The notes under the pieces: generated by a model | Seen by the model: only the letters and a program-made list of their open reading frames with translations | What the model was told of the DNA's origin: nothing | Database searches by the model: none | Position numbers and translations under genes: made by a program | Shown: piece by piece, positions 8,088 to 17,425 of the stretch | Layout of the letters: every line of letters begins with the position of its first letter | Numbering within the stretch: the stretch's first letter is position 1 | Assembly: GCA_017935045.1 (NCBI GenBank) | Contig: JAGBIJ010000013.1 | Location: 1-43,481 of the forward strand | From: Muribaculaceae bacterium | Lineage (GTDB): Bacteria; Bacteroidota; Bacteroidia; Bacteroidales; Muribaculaceae | Direction of reading: 5' to 3' | DNA length: 43,481 nucleotides

Positions 8088-8587
8088 GGCAGAATCACGT
8101 TTGAGACAATGTCGCACACTGTGGCTCCGCTTACATAGTCTACCAGGTCGGCGGGAGCGATGCCTATCTGCAGGCCGCGCATGCCTGCGGAGATGAATAC
8201 CTCCGGGGCATCGAGTATCTCGCTCTGGAAGAAAGTGGGCAGCGGCTTTTTCATGCCTATGGGCGAGCAACCGCCGCGTATGTATCCGGTCAGTGGCAGC
8301 AGTTCCTTCATGGCTATCATCTCCACCTTTTTGTTGCCGCTGGCTTTGGCCGCTTTCTTGAGGTCTACCTCGCGGTTGCCCGGTATGACGCAGACCAGCA
8401 GACCGTTGCGGTCGCCGCGGAGTACCAGCGTCTTGTAGACGACAGCGATATCCTCGCCCAGCTCGCGCGCCACGTGAGAGGCTTCCAGATGCTGCTCGTC
8501 GACGGGGTAGGGTATGAGCCTGTAGCGGATGCCGGCTTTGTCCAGCAGGCGTGCGGCGTTGGTCTTGTTGACGGATGTGTGTGCCAT
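8084..8587 (-). CDS. ybaK: Cys-tRNA(Pro)/Cys-tRNA(Cys) deacylase YbaK
   Basis: A 167-residue YbaK/ProRS-editing-domain protein. YbaK hydrolyses Cys-tRNA(Pro) made by error by prolyl-tRNA synthetase. Supporting features are the N-terminal NKTNAARLLDKAGI segment, the VYKTLVLRGD motif holding the catalytic-site lysine conserved in YbaK, the IPGNREVDLKKAAKA segment, and the GYIRGGCSPIGMKK motif, which is the family's GxxxGGxSPxG loop. Length is typical (about 155-165). It starts 13 bases after the rho stop and overlaps aroC by four bases, so it is very likely cotranscribed with both. Assignment to YbaK rather than PrdX or YeaK rests on the SPxG loop and the VYKTL motif. Confidence 0.92.
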   Translation of the reverse strand: MAHTSVNKTNAARLLDKAGIRYRLIPYPVDEQHLEASHVARELGEDIAVVYKTLVLRGDRNGLLVCVIPGNREVDLKKAAKASGNKKVEMIAMKELLPLTGYIRGGCSPIGMKKPLPTFFQSEILDAPEVFISAGMRGLQIGIAPADLVDYVSGATVCDIVSNVILP

Positions 8588-8600
8588 GGCTTCGCGCTTT

Positions 8601-10505
8601 TTATCGGTCCATGGTCACGAGCAGTTCCTCGTTGGTGCGTGTCATCTCCATGCGCTTCTTGATGAACTCCATGGCTTCAAGCGATGTCATGTCGCTCAGA
8701 TAGTTGCGCAGTATCCACATGCGGTTGAGTATCTCCTGGTTGAGCAGCAGGTCATCACGGCGTGTGGATGAGGATATTATGTCTACGGCGGGGAATATGC
8801 GCTTGTTGGAAAGCTTTCGGTCAAGCTGCAGCTCCATGTTGCCGGTTCCCTTGAACTCTTCGAAAATCACTTCGTCCATCTTCGATGAAGTCTCGGTCAG
8901 GGCCGTGGCGATGATGGTCAGCGAGCCGCCGCCCTCTATGTTGCGGGCCGCGCCGAAGAAGCGTTTGGGCTTCTGCAGGGCGTTGGCGTCTACGCCGCCG
9001 GAGAGGATTTTGCCGCTGGCCGGGCTGACAGTGTTGTAGGCGCGTGCCAGACGGGTAATGGAGTCAAGCATTATCACGACATCGTGGCCGCTCTCCACCA
9101 GACGCTTGGCTTTTTCCAGCACTATGCCGGCTATCTTTACGTGGCGGTCGGCGGGCTCGTCGAACGTAGAGGCGATTACTTCGGCGTTGACAGAGCGGGC
9201 CATGTCGGTAACCTCCTCCGGACGCTCGTCGATGAGCAGCATGATGATGTAGGTCTCAGGGTGGTTTTCGGCGATTGCGTTGGCTATATCCTTGAGCAAT
9301 ATGGTTTTACCGGTTTTCGGGGGAGCGACGATGAGGGCTCGCTGCCCCTTGCCGATGGGGGCGAACATGTCGACCACGCGGGTCGATATATTGCAGGTGC
9401 GGCCTGAGGTAAGGTCAAATTTCTCGTCGGGAAACAGAGGCACCAGATGCTCGAAGGGCGTGCGGTCGCGTACCAGCTCGGGCGCCATGCCGTTGATGAG
9501 GTTTATTTTGCAGAGCGGGAAATATTTTTCGCCTTCGCGGGGAGGGCGTATGCCGCCTTCCACCACGTCGCCGGCTTTCAGACCGTAACGCTTGATTTGA
9601 GCCTTGTCTACCAGCACGTCATCGGGCGAGGCCAGATAATTGTAATCCGAGGAGCGCAGAAAGCCGTGGCCTTCGGGCATGATTTCCAGGACGCCGGAAG
9701 TGGTCAGTATGCCGTCGAAGTCGAATATTGTCTCCTGCTGGCGCATCTGGCGCATCTGGCGTTGGGCCATCTTGTTGCCTTTCTGCTTCTGATTCTTAGG
9801 CTGGTTGCCCGGTTCCTGAATCACGATGGGAGCCACGGCAGCCGCTTTCTCAGCCTCCTCGCGTTCTTTCTGGCTGCGCGGCACGAATTTCTTGCCGGCG
9901 GCCTTGGGAAAGAAATTGTTGAGTGAGGGTACGGTACGCTGGTGTTGCTGGTTTTCGGGGTGCGGTTCCTCTTCTTTGGCTTCCGGTTCCGTAGCCTGTG
10001 CATCCGTTTCGGGCGCGGCGGGGGGAAGGTCGGGTTGACCGGTCTGTGCGGCGTCCGGATCCGTAGCGGTTTGTTCGGTCATTTCCATGGGAAGCTCCTG
10101 CTGTTCGGCCAGCTCGGCCTCTTTTACAGCCTTGGGTTTGCGTCCTCGTTTTTTCGGTTCCGGTTTGGGGTCGGCTGCTTCCGGGGCAGTTTCCTCTGTG
10201 GCGGGAGTGTCGGCTACGGGCTGTTCGGCTGTCTTCTTTGTCCGGGTCTTACGTTCGGTCGGTTTTTTGTCCGATTCGTCAGCTGTCTTTGCGTCGCTCT
10301 TTTTGGCGCGTGTCTTGCGCTCGCGGGCCGGCTTGGCTGCCAGTTTCTCGGCTTCCGCCTTTGCGAAATCCTTTGCCTGGTTTTCTATGATATGATATGC
10401 CATATCCTCCGCTGAAGCTGAGTCAGTCTTCTTCATGCCCATCTCAGCGGCTATCTGTCGCAGCCTGGATTCATCCATGGCTGTCAGTTCATCAAGGTTG
10501 TACAT
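8601..10505 (-). CDS. rho: Transcription termination factor Rho with long disordered insert
   Basis: A 634-residue Rho helicase. Residues 1-50 form the usual N-terminal helical domain (start MYNLDEL). Residues 55-256 are a low-complexity stretch rich in Lys, Glu, Ala and Pro, with no fold signature. The RNA-binding cold-shock-like domain follows (about 257-345, with [15 protein letters not shown]), then the ATPase with Walker A APPKTGKT (394-401), Walker B VVIMLD (476-481) and the GGVDANAL region. E. coli Rho has 419 residues, so the insert explains the excess. Bacteroides Rho has a comparable disordered region shown to drive phase separation. The frame is open upstream to 10733, but the ATG at 10505 matches the family N-terminus. 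It heads a compact minus-strand operon with ybaK, aroC and yhcC. Confidence 0.96.
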   Translation of the reverse strand: MYNLDELTAMDESRLRQIAAEMGMKKTDSASAEDMAYHIIENQAKDFAKAEAEKLAAKPARERKTRAKKSDAKTADESDKKPTERKTRTKKTAEQPVADTPATEETAPEAADPKPEPKKRGRKPKAVKEAELAEQQELPMEMTEQTATDPDAAQTGQPDLPPAAPETDAQATEPEAKEEEPHPENQQHQRTVPSLNNFFPKAAGKKFVPRSQKEREEAEKAAAVAPIVIQEPGNQPKNQKQKGNKMAQRQMRQMRQQETIFDFDGILTTSGVLEIMPEGHGFLRSSDYNYLASPDDVLVDKAQIKRYGLKAGDVVEGGIRPPREGEKYFPLCKINLINGMAPELVRDRTPFEHLVPLFPDEKFDLTSGRTCNISTRVVDMFAPIGKGQRALIVAPPKTGKTILLKDIANAIAENHPETYIIMLLIDERPEEVTDMARSVNAEVIASTFDEPADRHVKIAGIVLEKAKRLVESGHDVVIMLDSITRLARAYNTVSPASGKILSGGVDANALQKPKRFFGAARNIEGGGSLTIIATALTETSSKMDEVIFEEFKGTGNMELQLDRKLSNKRIFPAVDIISSSTRRDDLLLNQEILNRMWILRNYLSDMTSLEAMEFIKKRMEMTRTNEELLVTMDR

Positions 10506-10757
10506 ATATAAATATGGTATTGTTGTCTTTGAGGGTCTCCCACGCATCCTTACATCGTCCGACGGGGATTGAGAGCCGGGGTTATAAACCATGGCGTACT
10601 GAGGCATGATAACAGTCTCACTGCCATAAATATGCTTAAAATGTAACAAGGATTGTCGGGACGACACGGCCTTCAGTCCGAGCGGCGAGGCAGTGTGTCT
10701 GCGAATCTGATGACCGCGCCATATTAAAGGCAAGAAATCAGCCGCGGCTCAAATTCG
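10506..10757 (-). promoter_or_regulatory. Long 5' leader of rho
   Basis: The promoter at 10761-10792 implies an untranslated leader of about 250 bases before the rho ATG. In E. coli rho is autoregulated by Rho-dependent attenuation in its leader, so a similar role is plausible here. I see no obvious intrinsic terminator or known riboswitch. The frame is open through the leader, so a longer N-terminus cannot be fully excluded. Confidence 0.45.
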
Positions 10758-10760
10758 CTG

Positions 10761-10792
10761 CAAAGTTAAGCTAAAAAAGCGGCATAGCCAAA
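10761..10792 (-). promoter_or_regulatory. Bacteroidota-type promoter of rho
   Basis: On the minus strand, TTTG (10792-10789), 20 bases, then TAACTTTG (10768-10761) followed by C. This is a full match to the consensus. Confidence 0.8.
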
Positions 10793-10854
10793 TTTTCGGC
10801 CCGAAAACTGCTGCTGTCTCCGGCCCTTTTGATGTGAAGGTTCTTTTTGGTTCT

Positions 10855-10889
10855 TTTGTTTTCTGATTAGATAATTATATTTAACTTTG
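10855..10889 (+). promoter_or_regulatory. Promoter of the broken surface gene
   Basis: TAACTTTG at 10882-10889 is a perfect -7 box. The best -33 candidate, TTTG at 10855-10858, is 23 bases away, slightly long. The box lies 32 bases before the ATG at 10922, so the remnant may still be transcribed. Confidence 0.6.
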
Positions 10890-10921
10890 TAGTTAAATTA
10901 CTTTCAATAATATACTGATAC

Positions 10922-11372
10922 ATGAAACTCAGATTCTTATTCTTCACGGTCTGCGCTTTGCTGTTCTTACATGGAGCAGGCGCGGAGGAATTCAAGATTG
11001 GCGAGGCCAAATATCTTGTCAGAGCCGACGGCAAAGCCGAGCTTAAGGAATATAAGAAAGCCTCCGGCGACATAGTGGTTCCAGCCGAGGTATCGCACCC
11101 CAATCCTCTGCAGTGTGTTTCAGCAAGCAGTCCAAGAACGCAACGAGCAGGCTCTCAACAGCAATCCCGCGGCAGCCGACTGGTGCCCCAGTCCCAATAC
11201 CATAAAGGCTCTCGCCGACTACCAGGCCCGTTACAACATCCCCGACCAGATACTCTGGCCGCGTCCCGGCGGTTTTACCACCTACTCTGAGGCCTACGAA
11301 GCCTTCCGCCGCTACAACGCCGCCAAAGGCAAGACATCATCCAAGTCCAAATCCCGCAAAAAATCCCGCTGA
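10922..11372 (+). pseudogene. Broken exported protein gene, BspA-like N-terminus
   Basis: The first frame (ATG 10922) encodes a good signal peptide ending near HGAGA, followed by EFKIGEAKYLVRADGKAEL and GDIVVPAEV. This pattern is typical of the start of BspA-type leucine-rich-repeat surface proteins in Bacteroidales, which would normally continue into repeats. Instead the frame turns into Arg/Ser/Gln-rich sequence from about residue 58 and stops at 11290. A second frame, open through 11115-11372, encodes a plausible protein C-terminus with SPNTIKALADYQARYNIPDQ and a Lys/Ser-rich end. The two parts are offset by one frame and overlap at about 11100, so I read them as one gene damaged by a deletion or frameshift. 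The origin of the second half is unknown. Confidence 0.65.
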
Positions 11373-11380
11373 CCTTGCCG

Positions 11381-11475
11381 GCAGCCTGGCGGGCTGCTAT
11401 ATTGTTAGCCCCCAGTGCTTGTCACTGGGGGTATAGGGCGGCAGTAGCCAGCGGCTCCGGAGGAGGCGTACAAAT
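11381..11475 (+). repeat. Palindromic repeat, copy A (95 bp)
   Basis: This copy starts with GCAGCCT-GGC-GGGCTGC, then has CCCCCAGTG-CTTGT-CACTGGGGG and ends in TACAAAT. It matches copy C at 87 of 95 positions by eye. Two hairpins dominate. It begins 9 bases after the pseudogene's last stop. Confidence 0.85.
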
Positions 11476-11503
11476 TACCAGCACGACGCAGCCCGACCCA
11501 TTG

Positions 11504-11595
11504 TGCGCCCCCTCCGGGAGCCGTTTCCAAATAATCCGGCGTTACCCCCGGTGGCAAGCACCGGGGGGTAACAAGATAGCAGGCCGCCGGCCTGC
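11504..11595 (-). repeat. Palindromic repeat, copy B (inverted)
   Basis: Read on the minus strand this stretch follows the same order as copies A and C: GCAGGCC-GGC-GGCCTGC, then TTGTTA, then CCCCCGGTG-CTTGC-CACCGGGGG, ending in a CGGCTCCCGGAGGGGGCG-like block. It is more diverged than A and C are from each other, but the stem changes are paired, so both hairpins are kept. Confidence 0.8.
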
Positions 11596-11605
11596 CGCAC
11601 GGGCT

Positions 11606-11661
11606 GCTATCGCCTTATTGACAATGGTCTGTTGCTATCGCTTTATTGACAACGGTCTGCT
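11606..11661 (+). repeat. Two tandem 28-bp repeats
   Basis: The 28-base unit beginning GCTATCGC and holding TTATTGACAA occurs at 11606-11633 and 11634-11661, with three differences by eye. It sits between palindromic copies B and C. Confidence 0.8.
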
Positions 11662-11704
11662 GCGTGCTGGCAATGTATCCGGCAACGGCTGAAAGCGGCA
11701 ACGG

Positions 11705-11799
11705 GCAGCCCGGCGGGCTGCTATTTTGTTAGCCCCCAGTGCTTGTCACTGGGGGTATAGGGGGGCAGTAGCCAGAGACCCCGGAGGGGGCATACAAAT
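11705..11799 (+). repeat. Palindromic repeat, copy C (95 bp)
   Basis: Direct repeat of copy A with the same length. It starts with the perfect hairpin GCAGCCC-GGC-GGGCTGC, followed by the identical CCCCCAGTG-CTTGT-CACTGGGGG hairpin. It ends 17 bases before the stop of the convergent phosphorylase gene and could act as its transcription boundary. Confidence 0.85.
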
Positions 11800-11816
11800 C
11801 CGTGGTATGCCACGTC

Positions 11817-12692
11817 TTAGATGCGGTCGAGGACCATCTCGACGAGGTGGCGGACAGCGGGCTTGTAGTCGGTGTTGGCTTTGGTCAGGCGGCGCTCGGC
11901 TATGATGCAGCAGGCCGTGACGGCTTTGTGGCCTAACAGCCGGGCCAGTCCTTGCAGGCAGGCGCTCTCCATCTCAAAGTTGGTAATGGGGCGGTCGTCG
12001 AAGCGGAAGGATTCGATCTTTTCGTTGAGTGCCGGGTCAGCCAACGGCAGGCGTATCTGGCGTCCTTGCGGAGCGTAGAAGCCAACGGCCGACATGGTGT
12101 ATCCCTTTATCATGTCGGTGCCGGCTATGCGGCGGCACAGCTCGTCGTCGGCGTCGACCACGTATGGCGCGGCCCACGATTTCATCCAGCCCGTGTGGCG
12201 CACCAGCCTGTCCTCGAAGACGAGGTCGCAGACAGCGTTGCGCCCGGCGTAGAAATTGAGTATGCCGTCAGTGCCGATGCCCTTCTGGGCCACCACGCAG
12301 TCGCCGGCGTGTATGTGTTCCTGCAGCGAGCCGGAGGTGCCTACGCGCACCATGGTAAGAGTGCGGTGCTGAGGCTTCACGGTGCGTGTCTTGAAGTCGA
12401 TGTTGGCCAGCGCGTCAAGCTCCGTCACTACAATCTCGATATTGTCGGAGCCGATGCCGTGGGATATGCACATCAGGGGCTTCCCTTTATAGGTGCCGCC
12501 TATGGCGTGAAATTCGCGTGAGGAGACGTCATAGTCTATCGTGTCGAAGAACGAGGCCACCATGTCTACGCGGCCCGGGTCGCCGACCATTATGATTTTG
12601 TCGCGGAGCTGTTCCGGGGTAAGGTGGATATGAAAAGCGCTGCCGTCGCCGTTGATGATGAGTTCGGAGGCAGGAATTACTCTGTTTCCCAT
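11817..12692 (-). CDS. Nucleoside phosphorylase, uridine phosphorylase-like
   Basis: A 291-residue member of the PNP/UDP phosphorylase family 1, which cleaves nucleosides with phosphate to the base and pentose-1-phosphate. Visible motifs are the phosphate-binding GDPGRV near residue 38, SHGIGSDNIEIV, the VRVGTSGS segment that binds phosphate and ribose, and NFEMESA, where the Glu-Met-Glu contacts the ribose. GFYAPQGRQ lies in the base-binding region. Length exceeds E. coli Udp (253), with the extra residues mainly N-terminal and internal, as is common in Bacteroidota. The frame continues upstream to 12737, but the ATG at 12692 gives a natural start. Uridine is the most likely substrate; purine nucleosides cannot be excluded. 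No operon partner is seen. Confidence 0.87.
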   Translation of the reverse strand: MGNRVIPASELIINGDGSAFHIHLTPEQLRDKIIMVGDPGRVDMVASFFDTIDYDVSSREFHAIGGTYKGKPLMCISHGIGSDNIEIVVTELDALANIDFKTRTVKPQHRTLTMVRVGTSGSLQEHIHAGDCVVAQKGIGTDGILNFYAGRNAVCDLVFEDRLVRHTGWMKSWAAPYVVDADDELCRRIAGTDMIKGYTMSAVGFYAPQGRQIRLPLADPALNEKIESFRFDDRPITNFEMESACLQGLARLLGHKAVTACCIIAERRLTKANTDYKPAVRHLVEMVLDRI

Positions 12693-12770
12693 GGGTTGAT
12701 GAGTTAAATGGTTAGCGGGGACGCGCAGCGCCCCCATGATAAAATTATAACGTGACGGAGCTTGTAAATG

Positions 12771-12802
12771 TTGGGCGGAGTGCGAAATTTTTTGTAATTT
12801 TG
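12771..12802 (+). promoter_or_regulatory. Bacteroidota-type promoter of the asymmetric ABC-F gene
   Basis: TTG at 12771-12773, 21 bases, then TAATTTTG at 12795-12802 followed by C. The -7 box lies 31 bases before the ATG at 12834. Confidence 0.72.
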
Positions 12803-12830
12803 CGGCTGAAACAGCAATATCTTTAAGTAG

Positions 12831-14459
<1,629 letters not shown>

Positions 14460-14523
14460 AAAATTTCAGAGAGAGTTTTATTAAGCGCATCTTACTTAAC
14501 CGGCCAAATCAATTACAGAAACC

Positions 14524-14817
14524 ATGATTAAGCATATTGTGACATTCAAGTTTAAAGGCACCGACGCCGAGCGACGCAGCGCGGCCGAGGACTTCCGCGC
14601 TGCGCTGCTTGCTCTGCCCGAGCAGATAGAGGTGCTTCGCGGCATAGAGGTAGGCATCAACGAAAATCCGGCCGAGAGCTGGGATCTGGCGCTGACCGCT
14701 GTTGTAGACAAAATGGAGGATGTAGGTGTCTACTCCCGTCATCCGGCCCATGTGGCCGCGGCCGCCATCATCGCTCCGGTCAAGGAGGCGCGTGCGTGCG
14801 TGGACTACGAATTCTGA
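14524..14817 (+). CDS. Dabb (stress-responsive alpha-beta barrel) protein
   Basis: A 97-residue protein matching the Dabb family, small dimeric ferredoxin-like barrels. The N-terminal MIKHIVTFKFK, the LPEQIEVLRGIEVGIN strand-helix segment and the Y-SRHPAHVAAAAIIAPV motif near residue 70 are typical, and the full domain fills the protein. Some members are stress-induced or act as cyclases, but most bacterial ones have no known substrate. It starts 64 bases after the ABC-F stop and ends 13 bases before rseC, so it may be the first gene of the rnf transcript. A function in Rnf biogenesis is not supported by anything in its sequence. Confidence 0.85.
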   Translation: MIKHIVTFKFKGTDAERRSAAEDFRAALLALPEQIEVLRGIEVGINENPAESWDLALTAVVDKMEDVGVYSRHPAHVAAAAIIAPVKEARACVDYEF

Positions 14818-14830
14818 ATTTCCGTCAGCC

Positions 14831-15259
14831 ATGAGACGCGAAGCGTTGCCGGCCATAGTCCATGAGGCTACGGTGGTGTCATCCGACACCGCGCGCGGCA
14901 TCGTGACGGTACGCGTGCTGCACTCCGGCAGCGCCGACTGCTCCGGCTGCGCCGCCGCCATGCTGTGCCGGCGCAAAGGCGATGACATACTGGAGATACG
15001 CAGCGCCGGCCCCTCGGCCTTTCGTCCGGGCGACAGAGTCCGGATTGGGGCTTCCGCCCCGGCCCACCGCAAGGCCGTCATGCTCCTGCTGGTGTACCCG
15101 TGCCTGATTGCCGTGGGCGCGCTGGCTGTGGTCAAGGCGTGCGGTCTGCCGGACGGGGTGGCCGCCGCGACATGCCTGGGAGCCGCCGCCCTCGTGTATC
15201 TGACGCTTTATCTGCTGCGCCGCAGGCTCCGCATGGCTGTCGAGTTTGAAATACTGTAA
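14831..15259 (+). CDS. rseC: RseC/MucC family protein, SoxR-reducing/Rnf-associated
   Basis: A 142-residue membrane protein of the RseC/MucC family. The N-terminal half holds a cysteine motif, CSGC with a further Cys (AMLC) shortly after, near residues 37-47. It is followed by two transmembrane helices at about 77-98 and 101-125 and a short Arg-rich tail. In E. coli RseC works with the RsxABCDGE (Rnf-like) complex in SoxR reduction, and in Bacteroidota it is regularly found directly before rnfB, as here. The ATG at 14831 places the family N-terminus (ATVVSSDTARGIVTVRV) correctly; an upstream extension in the same frame is not family-like. The Cys motif suggests redox or metal chemistry, which is inference. 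Confidence 0.88.
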   Translation: MRREALPAIVHEATVVSSDTARGIVTVRVLHSGSADCSGCAAAMLCRRKGDDILEIRSAGPSAFRPGDRVRIGASAPAHRKAVMLLLVYPCLIAVGALAVVKACGLPDGVAAATCLGAAALVYLTLYLLRRRLRMAVEFEIL

Positions 15260-15271
15260 ATAATAGTCTTT

Positions 15272-16105
15272 ATGGAAACAATATGGCTTACAATAGCGCT
15301 GATGGGCGGCATAGGTATCATAGCCGCCGCTGTGCTGTATATAGTCGCAAAGCGATTCCGGGTTGATGAAGACGAGAGAGTGCTGCTTATAGAAGAAGTG
15401 CTTCCCGGAGCCAACTGCGGAGCGTGCGGCTACAAGGGCTGTCACGATTTTGCCACGGCGTGTGCCGCAGCCGAGTCGCTTGACGGCATGTTCTGTCCCG
15501 GAGCCGGCGCCGACGGCATGAAGCGGATAGGCGAGATAGCCGGCCTGAGCGTAGCCGAGACCGTAAGGAAAGTCGCGGTAGTGGCGTGCGCCGGCGGATG
15601 CGACGAGCGCCCCCTCGTCCGCAAGTACGACGGAGTGCTGCGTTGCTCCATAGAGACGGTGGTGGGAGAAGGAGAGACATCATGCCCGTATGGCTGCCTC
15701 GGCTGGGGCGACTGCGTCGAGGCGTGTCCCTACGATGCCATACATATAGATTCAGAGACGCTGCTTCCGGTGGTAGACCCGTCGAAATGCGTAGGTTGCG
15801 GCAAATGTGCCAAGGCGTGTCCGCGCGGCGTAATCAAGCTCCAGGATGTGCCTGAGCCGTACGGAACGGTGGTCTATGTGGCCTGTCAGAACCGCGACAA
15901 AGGCCCCCTGGCCATGAAGGCATGCGCCGTCAGCTGCATAGGCTGCGGCAAATGCAAAAAGGCGTGCGGGCAGGAGGCTATTACCGTAGATCACTTCATC
16001 GCCTCGATAGACAGCAGCAAGTGTGTGCGCTGCGGGCAGTGTGTGGAAGCCTGCCCGCGCCACTCGATTCACGAGATACAGATGCCGGAAGGAGGTAAGG
16101 CATGA
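15272..16105 (+). CDS. rnfB: Rnf complex ferredoxin-like subunit B
   Basis: A 277-residue iron-sulfur subunit that carries electrons from ferredoxin into the Rnf complex on the cytoplasmic side. One N-terminal transmembrane helix (about residues 3-26) anchors it. The 4Fe-4S domain motif CGACGYKGC with a distant Cys (residues 49-75) follows. Then come several ferredoxin-type clusters, of which CVGCGKCAKACP, CIGCGKCKKAC and CVRCGQCVEACP are clearest; an earlier segment (CPYGCLGWGDCVEACP) forms another. E. coli RsxB is much shorter; the extra clusters are typical of Bacteroidota and clostridial RnfB. It overlaps rnfC by four bases (ATGA at 16102-16105). Confidence 0.95.
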   Translation: METIWLTIALMGGIGIIAAAVLYIVAKRFRVDEDERVLLIEEVLPGANCGACGYKGCHDFATACAAAESLDGMFCPGAGADGMKRIGEIAGLSVAETVRKVAVVACAGGCDERPLVRKYDGVLRCSIETVVGEGETSCPYGCLGWGDCVEACPYDAIHIDSETLLPVVDPSKCVGCGKCAKACPRGVIKLQDVPEPYGTVVYVACQNRDKGPLAMKACAVSCIGCGKCKKACGQEAITVDHFIASIDSSKCVRCGQCVEACPRHSIHEIQMPEGGKA

Positions 16106-17421
16106 ACAGAAAGATACATCCCCGTACATTCGCCAAGGGGGGCATACATCCCCACGACAGCAAGCTGACACGCGATGTGGCCATCACGCAGCCCGTGGAG
16201 CCGGAGCGTGTCACCGTATTGCTTAATCAGAGTATCGGAGCCGAGCCCAGATTGCTTGTCAAGGCCGGCGACCCGGTAAGGAAAGGCCAGATGATAGCCG
16301 AACCCGGCGGATACGTGAGCGCCGCGCTCCATTCGCCGGTAGGCGGCACTGTCAAGAGTGTGACCAGTGTCCGGGACCCCTACGGTTATCCATCCAAAGC
16401 CATAGAGATAATCAAGGAGGGAGACCAGGAGCCGGCCGCTCTCGAGCCGCTCGACTTCGAGACCGCTACGCCCGCGCAGATAGTGGAGCGCGTGGCTGCC
16501 TGCGGAATCGTGGGACTGGGCGGCGCTACATTCCCGACAAGAGTCAAGCTGGAGCCGGGCAAGGAATACCGGCCCGAGTATGTCATCATCAACGGAGCCG
16601 AGTGCGAGCCCTGGCTGACCTGCGACGACCGCCTGATGCGCGAGCACGCCTCCGAGGTCGTCTCCGGAGCGCGCTGGCTGATGAGGGCCGTAAAGGTCAA
16701 GAAATGCTATATCGGGATAGAGGAGAACAAGCAGGAGGCCATCGCGGCCATGACCGAGGCGGCTTCCCACCGCAGCGGAGTGACAGTAGTGCCGCTGAAG
16801 AAGAAATACCCCCAAGGAGGGGAGAAGCAGCTGATTCAGGCCATCATAGGCCGCCAGGTGCCGAGCGGCTCGCTGCCGGTCTACGTGGGTGCTATAGTAG
16901 ACAATGTGGCTACAGCGTTCGCCGTCTGCGAGGCTGCCGAGAAGGGACTTCCCCTGACGCGCCGCGTGGTGACCGTCACAGGGCCTGATCTGGCCAATCC
17001 CGGCAACTTCCTGACCGACATAGGCACTCCCGTCTCCGCTCTGATAGAGGCGGCGGGCGGATTGCCCGAAGATACCGGCAAAGTAGTGGCCGGCGGCCCC
17101 ATGATGGGGCGCGCAATGTCGTACCTCGACACGCCTACGACCAAAGGCATGTCAGGCATACTGGTGCTTCCGTCCCGGATGAGCCGCCGTCCTGACCCCC
17201 AGCCCTGCATACGTTGCGGAAGCTGCGTAGAGGTATGCCCGATGGGCCTGGAGCCCTTCCTGATAGCCGCGCAAGGAGAGATGAGGCTATGGGAGAGTAC
17301 CCTGCACAGCGGAGTGATGGACTGCATAGAGTGCGGCTCGTGTATGTACACCTGCCCCGCCGCCCGGCCTCTGCTGGACTATATACGTCTTTCCAAACGT
17401 GAATCAAGAAAACTGAAATGA
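16102..17421 (+). CDS. rnfC: Rnf complex NADH-binding subunit C
   Basis: A 439-residue peripheral subunit that holds FMN and iron-sulfur clusters and exchanges electrons with NAD+. The N-terminal segment (GGIHPHDSK) and the ALHSPVGGTVKS barrel-sandwich hybrid region are RnfC hallmarks. The Rossmann-like NuoF/SLBB core follows, with GLGGATFPTRVKL and INGAECEPWLTCDDRLM. Two 4Fe-4S motifs are CIRCGSCVEVCP (about 372-383) and CIECGSCMYTCP (about 412-423). It lacks the long Ala-rich C-terminal tail of E. coli RsxC, as usual in Bacteroidota. rnfD starts four bases after its stop. Confidence 0.95.
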   Translation: MNRKIHPRTFAKGGIHPHDSKLTRDVAITQPVEPERVTVLLNQSIGAEPRLLVKAGDPVRKGQMIAEPGGYVSAALHSPVGGTVKSVTSVRDPYGYPSKAIEIIKEGDQEPAALEPLDFETATPAQIVERVAACGIVGLGGATFPTRVKLEPGKEYRPEYVIINGAECEPWLTCDDRLMREHASEVVSGARWLMRAVKVKKCYIGIEENKQEAIAAMTEAASHRSGVTVVPLKKKYPQGGEKQLIQAIIGRQVPSGSLPVYVGAIVDNVATAFAVCEAAEKGLPLTRRVVTVTGPDLANPGNFLTDIGTPVSALIEAAGGLPEDTGKVVAGGPMMGRAMSYLDTPTTKGMSGILVLPSRMSRRPDPQPCIRCGSCVEVCPMGLEPFLIAAQGEMRLWESTLHSGVMDCIECGSCMYTCPAARPLLDYIRLSKRESRKLK

Positions 17422-17425
17422 CAAG

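Noticed and set aside
7017-8196. Plus-strand open frames opposite aroC
   Set aside because: They are shadows; the minus strand encodes a full-length chorismate synthase with all motifs.
10506-10733. Rho extended to a start at 10733 or 10607
   Set aside because: The extension has no similarity to the Rho N-terminus, and MYNLDEL at 10505 is the normal start. The frame is merely open through the leader.
11606-11661. Tandem 28-bp repeat as the start of a CRISPR array
   Set aside because: The units directly abut without spacers and only two are present.
11381-11799. CRISPR array or insertion sequence
   Set aside because: Only three diverged 95-bp units are present in mixed orientation, with unequal spacing and no cas, transposase or terminal inverted-repeat ends.
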